Part shown: positions 26,086-35,299 of the stretch, one piece after another
Position numbering within the stretch: position 1 is the stretch's first letter
How the letters are laid out: the number at the start of each line of letters is the position of its first letter
Assembly: GCA_964433225.1 (NCBI GenBank)
Contig: CAYSQA010000001.1
Location: forward strand, 57,635 to 121,634
From: CG2-30-36-39 sp964433225
Lineage (GTDB): Bacteria; Patescibacteriota; Microgenomatia; UBA1400; PJMF01
DNA length: 64,000 nt
Direction of reading: 5' to 3'
Program-made: the position numbers and the translations under genes
Notes under the pieces: model-generated
Databases searched by the model: none
Seen by the model: the letters and a program-made list of their open reading frames with translations, nothing else
Told to the model about the DNA's origin: nothing

Positions 26086-26979
26086 CTAAATCGCTACTGG
26101 AATATTCCAAATTCCTGGATGTGGGTTATAGTCAGATAAAGTAAAGTCCTCCACTCGATAGTCAAAAAAATCTTGTTGCTTCTTCATAGTCATCGTTGGT
26201 AAAACCTTATCTTCTCTGCCCAACATTTCTTCAACATAAGGTAGTTGATCGACATAAATATGAGCATCAGAAAAACTATGAACATATTCATAAGCCTCGT
26301 AACCAGTAGCCTCCGCAATCATCAGCGTCAAGGCCGCATACTGAGCCAAGTTAGCTGGCAAACCAATCGGTGTGTCACTACTTCTTTGAAACATGTGCAG
26401 AGTCAACTTATTATTGATGATTCTGATATGAATCCAACCATGACAAGGACAAACTACTACTTTTTGTTGTTTACCTTTACCTCGAATTGTATATTGTGGG
26501 ATCCACGGACTGATAAAGTGAGTTCTTAAGTGTGGTCTTTCTTTAATCTGTTCGATGATGTTCTGAAACTGATTATAAGTAGGTCCCTCAGCGGTAGGAA
26601 AATCATGAAAAGCCGCCCCATAACTACCTGGACCCATATCACCTGTTTCTAAACCTCTCTTTTTACACTTGGCCTCGGTCACCCAATCCTTCCACCAATG
26701 ACAACCATAACTGGACAGTTCTTCCTGAGTTCTAGCTCCATTAACAAAACCAATAATCTCACCAATTGCTTGTTGCCAAATCTTGTCGCTAATCTTGCGT
26801 TCAGTGATAATCGGGAAACCATTTTCTAGTTTGAAGTGCAGTGAATGAGGAGCAATCAAGGTCAAAGCATCAACCCCTTGTTGAGATTTGGTCCTAATAC
26901 CCTCTTTTAAAATTTGTCTCAAGAGATCTTTATATTGATGATCCGGGGTTCTTTTATCTGGTGGTAAATAATCAAACAT
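26086..26979 (-). CDS. thyA: thymidylate synthase
   Basis: ThyA methylates dUMP with methylene-tetrahydrofolate. The 297-aa protein keeps the nucleophile region as VVVCPCHGWIHIR, then HMFQRSSDTPIGLPANLAQYAALTLMIA for dUMP phosphate and folate binding, and HSFSDAHIYVDQ near the C-terminus. It is somewhat divergent from the E. coli enzyme. ATG 26979 follows AGGA; an in-frame TTG nine codons upstream is less likely. Confidence 0.92.
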   Translation of the reverse strand: MFDYLPPDKRTPDHQYKDLLRQILKEGIRTKSQQGVDALTLIAPHSLHFKLENGFPIITERKISDKIWQQAIGEIIGFVNGARTQEELSSYGCHWWKDWVTEAKCKKRGLETGDMGPGSYGAAFHDFPTAEGPTYNQFQNIIEQIKERPHLRTHFISPWIPQYTIRGKGKQQKVVVCPCHGWIHIRIINNKLTLHMFQRSSDTPIGLPANLAQYAALTLMIAEATGYEAYEYVHSFSDAHIYVDQLPYVEEMLGREDKVLPTMTMKKQQDFFDYRVEDFTLSDYNPHPGIWNIPVAI

Positions 26980-27214
26980 AAGACTTCCTGTAATATTAAT
27001 AGTCAATGTAACGAAAAAATCTGTAAAAGTCCAGTTAACTATAAACTGCTAATTTTAATTAATATAGTTTATTAAGTTCATAATCTCGTCGATAAAATTT
27101 ATTTTCAATTTAAATTAAAAACAAACAGATCTCCTCAGATTCACTTAAATCACTATATTAATCAAAAATTGGCAAAGTTTTATTGTTGGTAAGTTAATAC
27201 TAAGTAACTTTTTT

Positions 27215-27970
27215 TCACAAACAATACGGCACTTCTTGTTTAAACTGCATAGCCTTGATTCGATCAATAATTTTTTCGACTTTAACCTGATCAACTCCGG
27301 TAATTTCTTCGATCGTTTTATGTTGATCCAAATACTGAGTCATTACTAAATCGGCTTCTTGATAGGAAAAACCAAGTTCAGTTTCATCTGTTTGCTGTGA
27401 CCATAGACCAGCACTAGGAGCTTTGGTTAAAAAAACTGTTGGTAAACCAAATGTTTCAGCCACTATTCTCACTTGAGTTTTGTATAAACTAGTAATTGGC
27501 TCGATGTCTGAAGCTCCATCACCAAACCGAGTAAAATAGCCTAAGTATTTCTCTGATTTGTTTTCCGTCCCACAAACTAAAGCATCGAGTTTTTTGGCTA
27601 AATCAAAAACTGCAATCATTCTTGTTCTGGCCATTACATTACCTAGACGAACTTGATCAGTAATCTCAAGAGCCTGAGCAATTTGCTCAACAATTGGTTT
27701 AATCTGTACCGTAGTGAGATTTGTTTGTGGAATATCGTTCCAATAAATCACAGTCTGAGCATCAGTCATATCCTGATCTTGATAAGGCAGTAAAATTGGG
27801 AAAACATTTTCTGGCCCGATTGCTTTAACCACCAAAGATAAAGCCACAGCACTATCAATCCCACCAGAAACAGCAATCACTGCTTTGGTTTTACCAGCCT
27901 TGGCAAAAGTCTCTCGTAGAGAGCTAGCTAAACGATCAATGATTTGAGAAGCGTTAAATTCTGACATCAT
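27215..27970 (-). CDS. nadE: NH3-dependent NAD+ synthetase
   Basis: NadE amidates nicotinate adenine dinucleotide to NAD. The 252-aa protein has the PP-loop AVSGGIDSAVAL, GTENKSEKYLGYFTRFGDGASDIEPI and KAPSAGLW, typical of the ammonia-dependent form without glutaminase domain. ATG 27970 lies 7 nt after TATAAT (leaderless). nadD, the preceding step, is 356 nt upstream in the same orientation. Confidence 0.95.
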   Translation of the reverse strand: MMSEFNASQIIDRLASSLRETFAKAGKTKAVIAVSGGIDSAVALSLVVKAIGPENVFPILLPYQDQDMTDAQTVIYWNDIPQTNLTTVQIKPIVEQIAQALEITDQVRLGNVMARTRMIAVFDLAKKLDALVCGTENKSEKYLGYFTRFGDGASDIEPITSLYKTQVRIVAETFGLPTVFLTKAPSAGLWSQQTDETELGFSYQEADLVMTQYLDQHKTIEEITGVDQVKVEKIIDRIKAMQFKQEVPYCL

Positions 27971-28007
27971 AGAAAGTATTATAAACAAGATTTTTACCAA
28001 CTTTTAA

Positions 28008-28319
28008 CTAGTTGATAGTTTTCTTCACTCTCACCCCAACTTTATCAATCAAAGGAAATGTTTTTCTAGCTTCAGCCCAAAATTTTTCTGAAAGCTTTTG
28101 TGAATACTGACTAAATGCTCCTCGCCCCATCGCCGAACACAAGCGCCGATCCCAATCCCTGATCACATCCACTACTTGTTGACCAACTTGATGAAATTTA
28201 GCTTCATGCTTGGCTCCTTCCAACTCAAATAGTTGGTGAATACGAAAAAAATCAGCAAATAACTGCTTATTTTGTTCTTCCATCAAGATGAAATATTGTT
28301 TGTATTTGGCTTGAGACAT
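28008..28319 (-). CDS. hypothetical protein between nadD and nadE
   Basis: A 103-aa helical, soluble protein that I do not recognise. It is rich in aromatic and charged residues (KYKQYFILMEEQNKQLFADFFRIHQLF, then DVIRDWDRRLCSAMGRGAFSQYS) with no metal or nucleotide motif. It starts 6 nt after nadD and is probably cotranscribed with it. Confidence 0.55.
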   Translation of the reverse strand: MSQAKYKQYFILMEEQNKQLFADFFRIHQLFELEGAKHEAKFHQVGQQVVDVIRDWDRRLCSAMGRGAFSQYSQKLSEKFWAEARKTFPLIDKVGVRVKKTIN

Positions 28320-28325
28320 TTTGGG

Positions 28326-28904
28326 CTACCTATACAAATTGTTATTTTTAATATATTCAATAATTTCGTCTTTAACCACAGCAGCAATATCTTCTCCATT
28401 AGCTATTTTTTGTCTAACTAAAGTCGAAGAAACCTCGATTTCTTGCATATCTGTCAAAGGAGTCATATTGTCATAAAGAGGTAAGAAAGAATAACCTTTC
28501 CTGGGATAAACATAAAAATGATACTTAGCTAACATTTGTTTAAAATCTCTCCCTTGGCTATCTCCCCAGAGGTGAAACTTGGCTAGGTTATCTGAACCAA
28601 TTAACCAAGAAAACTCATGTTCTGGATGTTGTTGGGCTAGAGCATCTAGAGTTTCGTGAGAATAACTAATCCCTTTTTTGGTGAGCTCATAAGTCTCGAT
28701 TCTAGTTCTCTGGTCATCAGCTACCAAAAACTGTAACATCGCCAAACGATGATGATCAGCAGTAAGTTTTTTGGCAAAAGGGTGAGTTTTGGCTGGTACA
28801 TACCAAACCTGGTCAGCGATACCTAAATCAAGAATGTTTTTAGTAATTGAATGATGACCTAAATGGGGTGGATCAAAAGCTCCGCCAAAGAGAATTATTT
28901 TCAT
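28326..28904 (-). CDS. nadD: nicotinate-nucleotide adenylyltransferase
   Basis: NadD adenylates nicotinate mononucleotide. The 192-aa protein begins MKIILFGGAFDPPHLGH with the HxGH loop, has WLIGSDNLAKFHLW and the closing SSTLVRQKIANGEDI that contacts ATP. It lies 15 nt after topA in the same direction. Confidence 0.95.
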   Translation of the reverse strand: MKIILFGGAFDPPHLGHHSITKNILDLGIADQVWYVPAKTHPFAKKLTADHHRLAMLQFLVADDQRTRIETYELTKKGISYSHETLDALAQQHPEHEFSWLIGSDNLAKFHLWGDSQGRDFKQMLAKYHFYVYPRKGYSFLPLYDNMTPLTDMQEIEVSSTLVRQKIANGEDIAAVVKDEIIEYIKNNNLYR

Positions 28905-28919
28905 GATATTAAAACTAAT

Positions 28920-31088
28920 TTAAGCCTTTTTTTTCTTGATAGTTTTTCTTGCTTTGGTTTTAGCTGTTTTTGATTTGGGAGCACTTTTCTTATCACCAAA
29001 ACGCTTCTTTTTTCTTTCTTCTCTGGCCTTTTTCATTTCTTCCCAGTCTTTTTTGGAGATTTTCAAATCTGGTTCTGGCTTAGACCAACTAGCCCAATCA
29101 CACTTTGGATAGTTACCACAACCATAAAAAGATTTACCCCACCGACTTGGTTTGATAATAATTTCTCCTTGACCACAAACAGGACACATTTGACCTGATA
29201 ATTTTTCCACAATATTCTCGGTAAATTTACATTCAGGGTAACGGCTACAACTTTTGAACCGACCAAACCGTCCATCTCGAATCACAATCTCCCCTTTTTC
29301 TGTCTTGCCACAATCTGGACAAGGTTCTCCTGTTTTCTCTACTGGGATTTCAGCTCTATCAGCCTCTTTTTCGACCTCTTTAATCTTGGTAGCTAATGGG
29401 TTAAAAAAAGTTTTCACTACTTTTTTCCATTCTTTCTCACCCCGAGCAATACGATCCAAATCCTCTTCTATCTCTGCAGTAAAGTCATAGTTCATGATTT
29501 CTGGAAAGTTTTTTAACAAAAAATCACTCACCACCATCCCAATTTTGGTAGCAAAAAATCTTTTTTCTTCTCGATTAACATAACCACGATCAACAATCAC
29601 TGAGATAATACTGGCATAGGTACTAGGCCGACCAATTCCTCTTTTCTCTAGCTCTTTGACCAAAGAAGCATCATTATATCTAGCAGGAGGTTGAGTGAAT
29701 TTTTGATTAGCTCGTAAATCAGACTCAAATAAGTTTTGGCCTTTGGTTAAATTTGGTAATAAGGTGTCACCATTGCCGGCAAATAGTTCTGTCCAACCAG
29801 CAAACTCTTTAATCGAACCGTTAGCTTGTAACAAAGCTTGATATTGGTCATTTTTTGCTACAACTATTACCTTAGTTTGCTGATAAACAGCAGACTCCAT
29901 TTGTGAAGCCACAAATCTCCTCCAAATTAAGTCATAGAGTTTTTGTTGTTGTGGAGTTAAATTAGTCACTTGTTCCGGCAACTGATTAGCATGAGTTGGT
30001 CTAATTGCTTCGTGAGCTTCTTGAGCATTTTTTGATTTAGTGGCAAAAATTCTTGGCTGAGTTGGTAAATATTTATTGCCAAATTTACTTGTAATTAACT
30101 CTCGAGCAGCCGCAATCGATTCACTGGCCAGATTGACTGAGTCAGTGCGATGATAAGTAATCAAACCTTCTTCATAAAGTTGTTGGGCTAAAGACATGGT
30201 TTGTTTGGCTGAATAACCAAACTTATTAGCAGCAGCTTGTTGCAAAGTAGAAGTTGTAAATGGAGGTAAACTTTGACGCTTTCGTTGTTTTTGTTCAATG
30301 TCTTGAACAAGATAGCTGGCTTTTGCTAAAAATTTAGTCACATCAATTACATCAGCTTCTGATTTGGGTTCATACTTCTTTTTTTGCCAATCGGTAACTT
30401 GAGCTATAAAAATATTTTCTGGAAGCTCTTTGAGTTCCCTACCTTCTTGATCAAAAGTCTTCAACTGTTTATCTTCAGTATTTAATCCAACCATTACTTC
30501 CCAATATTCTTCTGGAACAAAAGCAGCGATTTCTTTTTCTCTTTCAGCAATTAATCTCAACGCTACTGATTGAACTCGGCCAGCAGACAAACCTCGACGA
30601 ACTTTTTTCCACAAAACAGGAGAAACCTTATAACCAACCAAACGATCAACTACTCTTCTAGCTTGCTGAGCATCTACCAAATCCAAAACAATCTCACCTG
30701 GCTGCTCAATTGCTTTTAAAACCGCCTCTTTGGTGATCTGATGGAAAGTCGATCTTAAAAACTTTAAATTGAGTTTTTTGTCATCTAACAAATGTTTGAC
30801 ATGCCAAGCAATTGCTTCCCCCTCTCGGTCAGGATCCATAGCCAGATAAACAGTATCGGATTGTTTGGCTGCTTTTTTCAATTGAGCCAGAACCTTTTTT
30901 TTGTTAGGGCTGACTTCATATTCTGGTTCAAAATCATTTTTAAGATCAACACCCAAACTTTTAGAGGGCAAATCTCTAATATGACCAACTGAAGCCTCAA
31001 TAATAAAATCTTTACCCAAATACCCACGAAGCTTTCTTGCCTTGGTGGGAGACTCAACAATCACTAGTTTAGCTTTTTTACTCGCCAT
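28920..31088 (-). CDS. topA: DNA topoisomerase I
   Basis: TopA relaxes negative supercoils. The 722-aa protein has the Toprim domain (LVIVESPTKARKLRGYLG; AMDPDREGEAIAWH), the active-site tyrosine in LITYHRTDSVNL (about residue 310) and two C-terminal four-Cys zinc ribbons (from about 590: CPDC...C...C and CPVC...C...C), followed by a Lys-rich tail. It is shorter than the E. coli enzyme because it has fewer ribbons. dprA lies just upstream, an order common in CPR genomes. Confidence 0.97.
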   Translation of the reverse strand: MASKKAKLVIVESPTKARKLRGYLGKDFIIEASVGHIRDLPSKSLGVDLKNDFEPEYEVSPNKKKVLAQLKKAAKQSDTVYLAMDPDREGEAIAWHVKHLLDDKKLNLKFLRSTFHQITKEAVLKAIEQPGEIVLDLVDAQQARRVVDRLVGYKVSPVLWKKVRRGLSAGRVQSVALRLIAEREKEIAAFVPEEYWEVMVGLNTEDKQLKTFDQEGRELKELPENIFIAQVTDWQKKKYEPKSEADVIDVTKFLAKASYLVQDIEQKQRKRQSLPPFTTSTLQQAAANKFGYSAKQTMSLAQQLYEEGLITYHRTDSVNLASESIAAARELITSKFGNKYLPTQPRIFATKSKNAQEAHEAIRPTHANQLPEQVTNLTPQQQKLYDLIWRRFVASQMESAVYQQTKVIVVAKNDQYQALLQANGSIKEFAGWTELFAGNGDTLLPNLTKGQNLFESDLRANQKFTQPPARYNDASLVKELEKRGIGRPSTYASIISVIVDRGYVNREEKRFFATKIGMVVSDFLLKNFPEIMNYDFTAEIEEDLDRIARGEKEWKKVVKTFFNPLATKIKEVEKEADRAEIPVEKTGEPCPDCGKTEKGEIVIRDGRFGRFKSCSRYPECKFTENIVEKLSGQMCPVCGQGEIIIKPSRWGKSFYGCGNYPKCDWASWSKPEPDLKISKKDWEEMKKAREERKKKRFGDKKSAPKSKTAKTKARKTIKKKKA

Positions 31089-31141
31089 ACAACCAACGAC
31101 TATACACTATCCGGCAAGTATTTCCCAACAACGACTCTTTA

Positions 31142-32224
31142 TTAAAGCTTGGAAAACCACCATATGCCTTGCTCCTTAACCAAATTTTTTAGTTGTAAAT
31201 TCAACAAACTTGTTTGTAAATCAACTATAGAGAGACGAGTTGCCATAAGTAACTCATCAAAACAACAGCGCTTAGTTTGTAAAACTGCTAAAGTTTTCTG
31301 TTCATGTTCATTCAAAATCGAGACCAATTGATGATTTTTATCTGGAGAACCTAATAAAGTTTGTTCAATATCAGCTGGAACCCTCACCAAGCCAGCTCCT
31401 TGTTTAAGTAACTCTTGAACTCCTTCAGAGAAAGGACTAAAAATCGAACCTGGTACAGCCCAAACATCTCGTCCTAGTTCAGCAGCAACTGTTGCTGTTA
31501 ACAAACTACCACTATTAATAGCTGCCTCAATTACACACAAATCTTGTGAAAGACCAGCCACCAAGATGTTTCTAGCAGGAAAATTACCCGGTCTTGGTGC
31601 AACATGGGGAGCAAATGGAGAAATAAAACTAGCTCCTCGATTCAAAAAATCAACAAAAAGTCGTCGATGAGTCGCTGGATACATAAAATCAAAACCAAAA
31701 CCTAAAACTCCAACTGTTTTCCCTCCAGAATCAAGTGCTGTTTGTTGAGCAATAACATCAACTCCATACATAAAACCAGAAATAATAACCCTGGTCATTG
31801 CCAAATCAGGAACCAAGAACTTAATTACTTGTTCACCATAAGGAGTAATCTTTCTTGTGCCCACCACTCCCAAAGTTTGGTTTAACTCTAGTTTTCCACC
31901 TTTAACAAATAAAACTGGCGGATAAAAATCGAGATTCTTAAGTAAAACTGGATATTCTTGATCGTAATGAAACACTACCCGAATATTTTTGGCTAATAAT
32001 TGCTGATAATATGAGTAACTATTATTTTCTTTTTTAAATCTAAAGATTGAGTTTTCAATCTTTTTATTTATAGATAAATTCTGCCAAATTGCACCCTTGT
32101 TAACCCAAAAATCGGTCTCAGTTACTTCGTGTTTAGTTAGGTAATTTAAAATTTTTAAATAACGCTTAACACCCACTCCATCTAAAGAGTAAAGAGCTGT
32201 TCTAAATTCTCTGGAATAAACCAT
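31142..32224 (-). CDS. dprA: DNA processing protein DprA
   Basis: DprA brings RecA onto incoming single-stranded DNA in natural transformation. The 360-aa protein has a helical N-terminus, the Rossmann-like DNA_processg_A domain (LGVVGTRKITPYGEQ, ISGFMYGVDVIAQQTAL, TVGVLGFGFDFMYPATHR, SLLTATVAAELGRDVWAVPGSIFSPFSEG) and a C-terminal winged helix. Its presence indicates DNA uptake ability. Confidence 0.95.
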   Translation of the reverse strand: MVYSREFRTALYSLDGVGVKRYLKILNYLTKHEVTETDFWVNKGAIWQNLSINKKIENSIFRFKKENNSYSYYQQLLAKNIRVVFHYDQEYPVLLKNLDFYPPVLFVKGGKLELNQTLGVVGTRKITPYGEQVIKFLVPDLAMTRVIISGFMYGVDVIAQQTALDSGGKTVGVLGFGFDFMYPATHRRLFVDFLNRGASFISPFAPHVAPRPGNFPARNILVAGLSQDLCVIEAAINSGSLLTATVAAELGRDVWAVPGSIFSPFSEGVQELLKQGAGLVRVPADIEQTLLGSPDKNHQLVSILNEHEQKTLAVLQTKRCCFDELLMATRLSIVDLQTSLLNLQLKNLVKEQGIWWFSKL

Positions 32225-32259
32225 TTAAACTCAAGATAGCAGATAAAAATGACAAGAAT

Positions 32260-34128
32260 TTAGTTTTCTAAACCAAGTAGCCACTGCCAAATTCCGTAGG
32301 CCACTGGTGCAGCATCTCTGGAGCCTTCCATAAAAGGTTGGTTATCATCACTCTCTACCAAAACCACTATGGCAATAGTATCTGGAAAACCATGTAGCTT
32401 AATTTGCTGTAACCAATGTTGTTTTTCTTGAGCTAAATCTTTTTCTTCTTCTAAAGTGATATCAATAACTGGGGATTGTTTTGGACTAGTTTCTCCTAAA
32501 ACTTTAAGTTGGGCTGCCACTAAATCATTAATCCCTCCCACTGTCATCGCAAACCAAGCATGAGTTCGACGATAACCTCTTTCATCTTCTCCACCAAACT
32601 CAGCTGTCCCTGTCTTACAAGCCACCACTCCATTACTAATCAATTTATTAGCTGGTAAATCCCCTACTTCGGCCAAACGTTGCTGGTTCCAAGAAAAAAA
32701 CGGGTAGGCTGTTCCACCAGGGGAACAAGCTTCTATCATACCTTGTTCAATCGTTAAGAGATGGGTTTCAGTCGCTCCCAAAGTACTACATTTACTAGTG
32801 GCATCAGTAAATAAAGTAGGTTTACATAATTTACCACCATTACCAAAAGCTTGAACCATTTGCGCTTGTTGTAAAGGTGTAACCAACAAATCACCTTGCC
32901 CAATTCCCATATGAAAAGTATTGCCCAAAAACCATCTTTCACCCAAAGTTTTTTCTTTCCAACTTGGGCTAGGAACTAAACCAGCTTTTTCACCTTTTAA
33001 TTCAATGCCTGTTAATTGACCGAAACCAAGCTCTTCAGCTTGCTCCACCAAAGCCTCTACCCCCGTCCATTCAGCAGCTCGATAAAAGAAAATATCGTTA
33101 CTTCTAGCAATTGCCTTGACTAAAGAAATCAGGCCTTCAGTTCGACCATATTGAGTGTAATACCAGTTGGCATAACGATACTCACCCACTTCCAAAATTC
33201 CTTGATCATCTACCGAAGTTTCAGTGTCGAAAGCTCCTGTTTCTAAACCTGCTAGAGCAGTTACTAACTTAAAAATTGATCCAGGAGGGTAGGTTCCATT
33301 GATGGCTCGATTAAAAAATAATTTTTTTTCATCTGCCAGATCCAGTCTAAGCTGATTGAGCTTTTGTTTTTGTTCAGTCTCAATATTAGAAGGACTAAAC
33401 AAATTACTATTGAATGATGGTGTGCTGAGTAAGGTTAAAACTTGACCAGTATTAGCATCCAAAATTACTACTGCTCCAGTTTTATTTTCCATTTTTTTCC
33501 AGGCTACTGTTGATAAATAAGGATCCAATGACGTAGTCAGATTTTTGCCTCTGACTGGTTCAACCACCGTTGCTTCAGTTAGTTTTTTGCCTAAAGCATT
33601 AATTTCAAACTCTCGATAGCCTTTTCTTCCTTTAATCACCTCATCATAAGCAGCTTCCAAGCCTAGCCGACCAACTTGATCAGTAAGTTGGTAATTTTTC
33701 TGCTTTAAATCTTCGGCCGTCACACCAGTGACATAACCCAAAACATGCGATAAAGAAAATGGTCTTAAATAGTATCTTTGTAGGCTATAACCTACTTCAT
33801 AAGGGTTAGCAACTTGTAAGGCCAAAGCTTCCTGTTTATTGAGGGGCTTTTTTTCTGGATAGAGAGCGGTTGGATCCAAAAGTTGGTAATATAATCGTTG
33901 ATTAATTAATAATGGCTGCCCAAACCTATCAAGGAAAACTCCTCTTTCAGCCGGCATTTCTGCCCTAAAAACTCGATTTTGATGAGAAATATCAGCAAAT
34001 TGACTGCCTTGAAAACCTTGCAAGTCAATCACCCTAAAAACTAATAAGCTTAAAGCAAATAATAAACTCAAAAAAACAAACTGAACTAACTGACTTTTTC
34101 GTTGTTTTTCCATATTCTCGGCCACCAA
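32260..34128 (-). CDS. mrdA: penicillin-binding protein 2 (elongation transpeptidase)
   Basis: A class B PBP of 622 aa that crosslinks peptidoglycan during elongation. The signal anchor is at about residues 14-30; a PBP dimer domain follows and the transpeptidase core has PPGSIFK (SxxK nucleophile), ARSNDIF (SxN) and VACKTGTAEF (KTG). A short insert with acidic loops lies near the C-terminus. GTG 34128 follows AAGGGAG and overlaps the mreD-like gene by 43 nt; ATG 34113 is the alternative start. It is the last gene of the mre cluster. Confidence 0.93.
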   Translation of the reverse strand: MVAENMEKQRKSQLVQFVFLSLLFALSLLVFRVIDLQGFQGSQFADISHQNRVFRAEMPAERGVFLDRFGQPLLINQRLYYQLLDPTALYPEKKPLNKQEALALQVANPYEVGYSLQRYYLRPFSLSHVLGYVTGVTAEDLKQKNYQLTDQVGRLGLEAAYDEVIKGRKGYREFEINALGKKLTEATVVEPVRGKNLTTSLDPYLSTVAWKKMENKTGAVVILDANTGQVLTLLSTPSFNSNLFSPSNIETEQKQKLNQLRLDLADEKKLFFNRAINGTYPPGSIFKLVTALAGLETGAFDTETSVDDQGILEVGEYRYANWYYTQYGRTEGLISLVKAIARSNDIFFYRAAEWTGVEALVEQAEELGFGQLTGIELKGEKAGLVPSPSWKEKTLGERWFLGNTFHMGIGQGDLLVTPLQQAQMVQAFGNGGKLCKPTLFTDATSKCSTLGATETHLLTIEQGMIEACSPGGTAYPFFSWNQQRLAEVGDLPANKLISNGVVACKTGTAEFGGEDERGYRRTHAWFAMTVGGINDLVAAQLKVLGETSPKQSPVIDITLEEEKDLAQEKQHWLQQIKLHGFPDTIAIVVLVESDDNQPFMEGSRDAAPVAYGIWQWLLGLEN

Positions 34129-34529
34129 ATAACTCCCTTTGTATAAAAAATCAAAAAAAGAAGGCTTAAAATCGATTGAACCATTACCCCCATCGAGTAG
34201 TAAGTCAAACTAGTCACACTAGTTGTTACCACAATACTCAAATAAATTAGCCACCACCAAAAACTTCTGATGTTTTGGTAAAGCCATAATACAATCAAAA
34301 AACTAAAGATTAACAGTAGTGAGTTAGAAAAAGCAGTACTTAGTAAAAAACTACTTATAATAATTATTGCCCAAGCTGAAACCACTGATGATCTAACAAT
34401 AATTTGCTGAAGAAAAAAGACGCTTAACCAAGGAAAACCAAACGTCGCTTCAAAAGAAACCAAAATCACCAATAAAACTAAATTAATTGATAAACGATAA
34501 AAGCTATTTAATTTCATTGAGTTGATCAT
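34086..34529 (-). CDS. mreD: MreD-like rod-shape membrane protein
   Basis: The 147-aa protein is nearly all hydrophobic with about five membrane helices (for example LSINLVLLVILVSFEATFG and LLLIFSFLIVLWLY). Sequence conservation in MreD is low; the assignment rests on topology, size and the position between mreC and PBP2. ATGA overlaps the mreC stop, with GGAG upstream. Confidence 0.8.
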   Translation of the reverse strand: MINSMKLNSFYRLSINLVLLVILVSFEATFGFPWLSVFFLQQIIVRSSVVSAWAIIIISSFLLSTAFSNSLLLIFSFLIVLWLYQNIRSFWWWLIYLSIVVTTSVTSLTYYSMGVMVQSILSLLFLIFYTKGVIWWPRIWKNNEKVS

Positions 34530-35299
34530 CTTATCTCCACAATTGAACTTTCAAAAAAAGACACATACTGTTCAATAACTGCTGTTTGGACTGAACTTGC
34601 TAAATCTTGATTAATAAACGAAATTTGACCAAGCAAAACCCCTTGTTCAACTTGACTTTGTCCCAAAGTATAAATTTTTTCTCCCACCCTGAGTTGGTCG
34701 GTTTTATTTATTTCGGTAAATAAAATCTTTCTACCATCTCCCCTTACAATCCCTTCAACTCCTGATTCAGTTTTGGCCAAGATTGGAGTGGCTTCTTTTT
34801 CATGAAGCAAAACAACCTGAGACTCGTGCTCATTGATTTTACTTAATTGGCCAAGTAGTGTCTCCCGACTAATAACTAAAGCACCTGTTTCTAAATTAAG
34901 GTCTTTCCCGCCAGCCACAGCTGGTTTGGCCAATGAAACTACTGGTCTTGTCAGAACTGTTCTAGTTTGAGGCCGATCAGTATTTTCTAGTAAAAATCTA
35001 AGTTCTTGATTTTCCCTTTTTAAAGTTTCTAGCTCTGTTAGAGAGGCTGAGGCCACCGCTAATTTCAATTCTAAATCCTGAATATGAACTGCATAGTTAA
35101 AAACCTTTTTAACTGAACTTGATTTTGAAACAAACTGATTAGTAAGCTGAACCCACCAATTTTTACTTGGTTCAATTAAACCGTGATAAATAGTTTGTTG
35201 AATCGGCCTAACCAAACCAGTAAGTTCCATAATCAAGATTACCCCACCAATTAAAAGAATCTGCTCCCAAGTAGTAGTCAGAAACAAATTCTTCTTCAT
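34526..35299 (-). CDS. mreC: rod shape-determining protein MreC
   Basis: MreC links cytoskeleton and wall synthesis in the periplasm. The 257-aa protein has an N-terminal membrane anchor (WEQILLIGGVILIMELTGLV), a coiled coil (about residues 60-100, LELKLAVASASLTELETLKRENQELRFLL) and the double beta-barrel core with LLGQLSKINEHESQVVLLHEKEATPI. ATG 35299 forms an ATGA overlap with the stop of the MreB-like gene; an upstream GTG is less likely. Confidence 0.93.
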   Translation of the reverse strand: MKKNLFLTTTWEQILLIGGVILIMELTGLVRPIQQTIYHGLIEPSKNWWVQLTNQFVSKSSSVKKVFNYAVHIQDLELKLAVASASLTELETLKRENQELRFLLENTDRPQTRTVLTRPVVSLAKPAVAGGKDLNLETGALVISRETLLGQLSKINEHESQVVLLHEKEATPILAKTESGVEGIVRGDGRKILFTEINKTDQLRVGEKIYTLGQSQVEQGVLLGQISFINQDLASSVQTAVIEQYVSFFESSIVEIR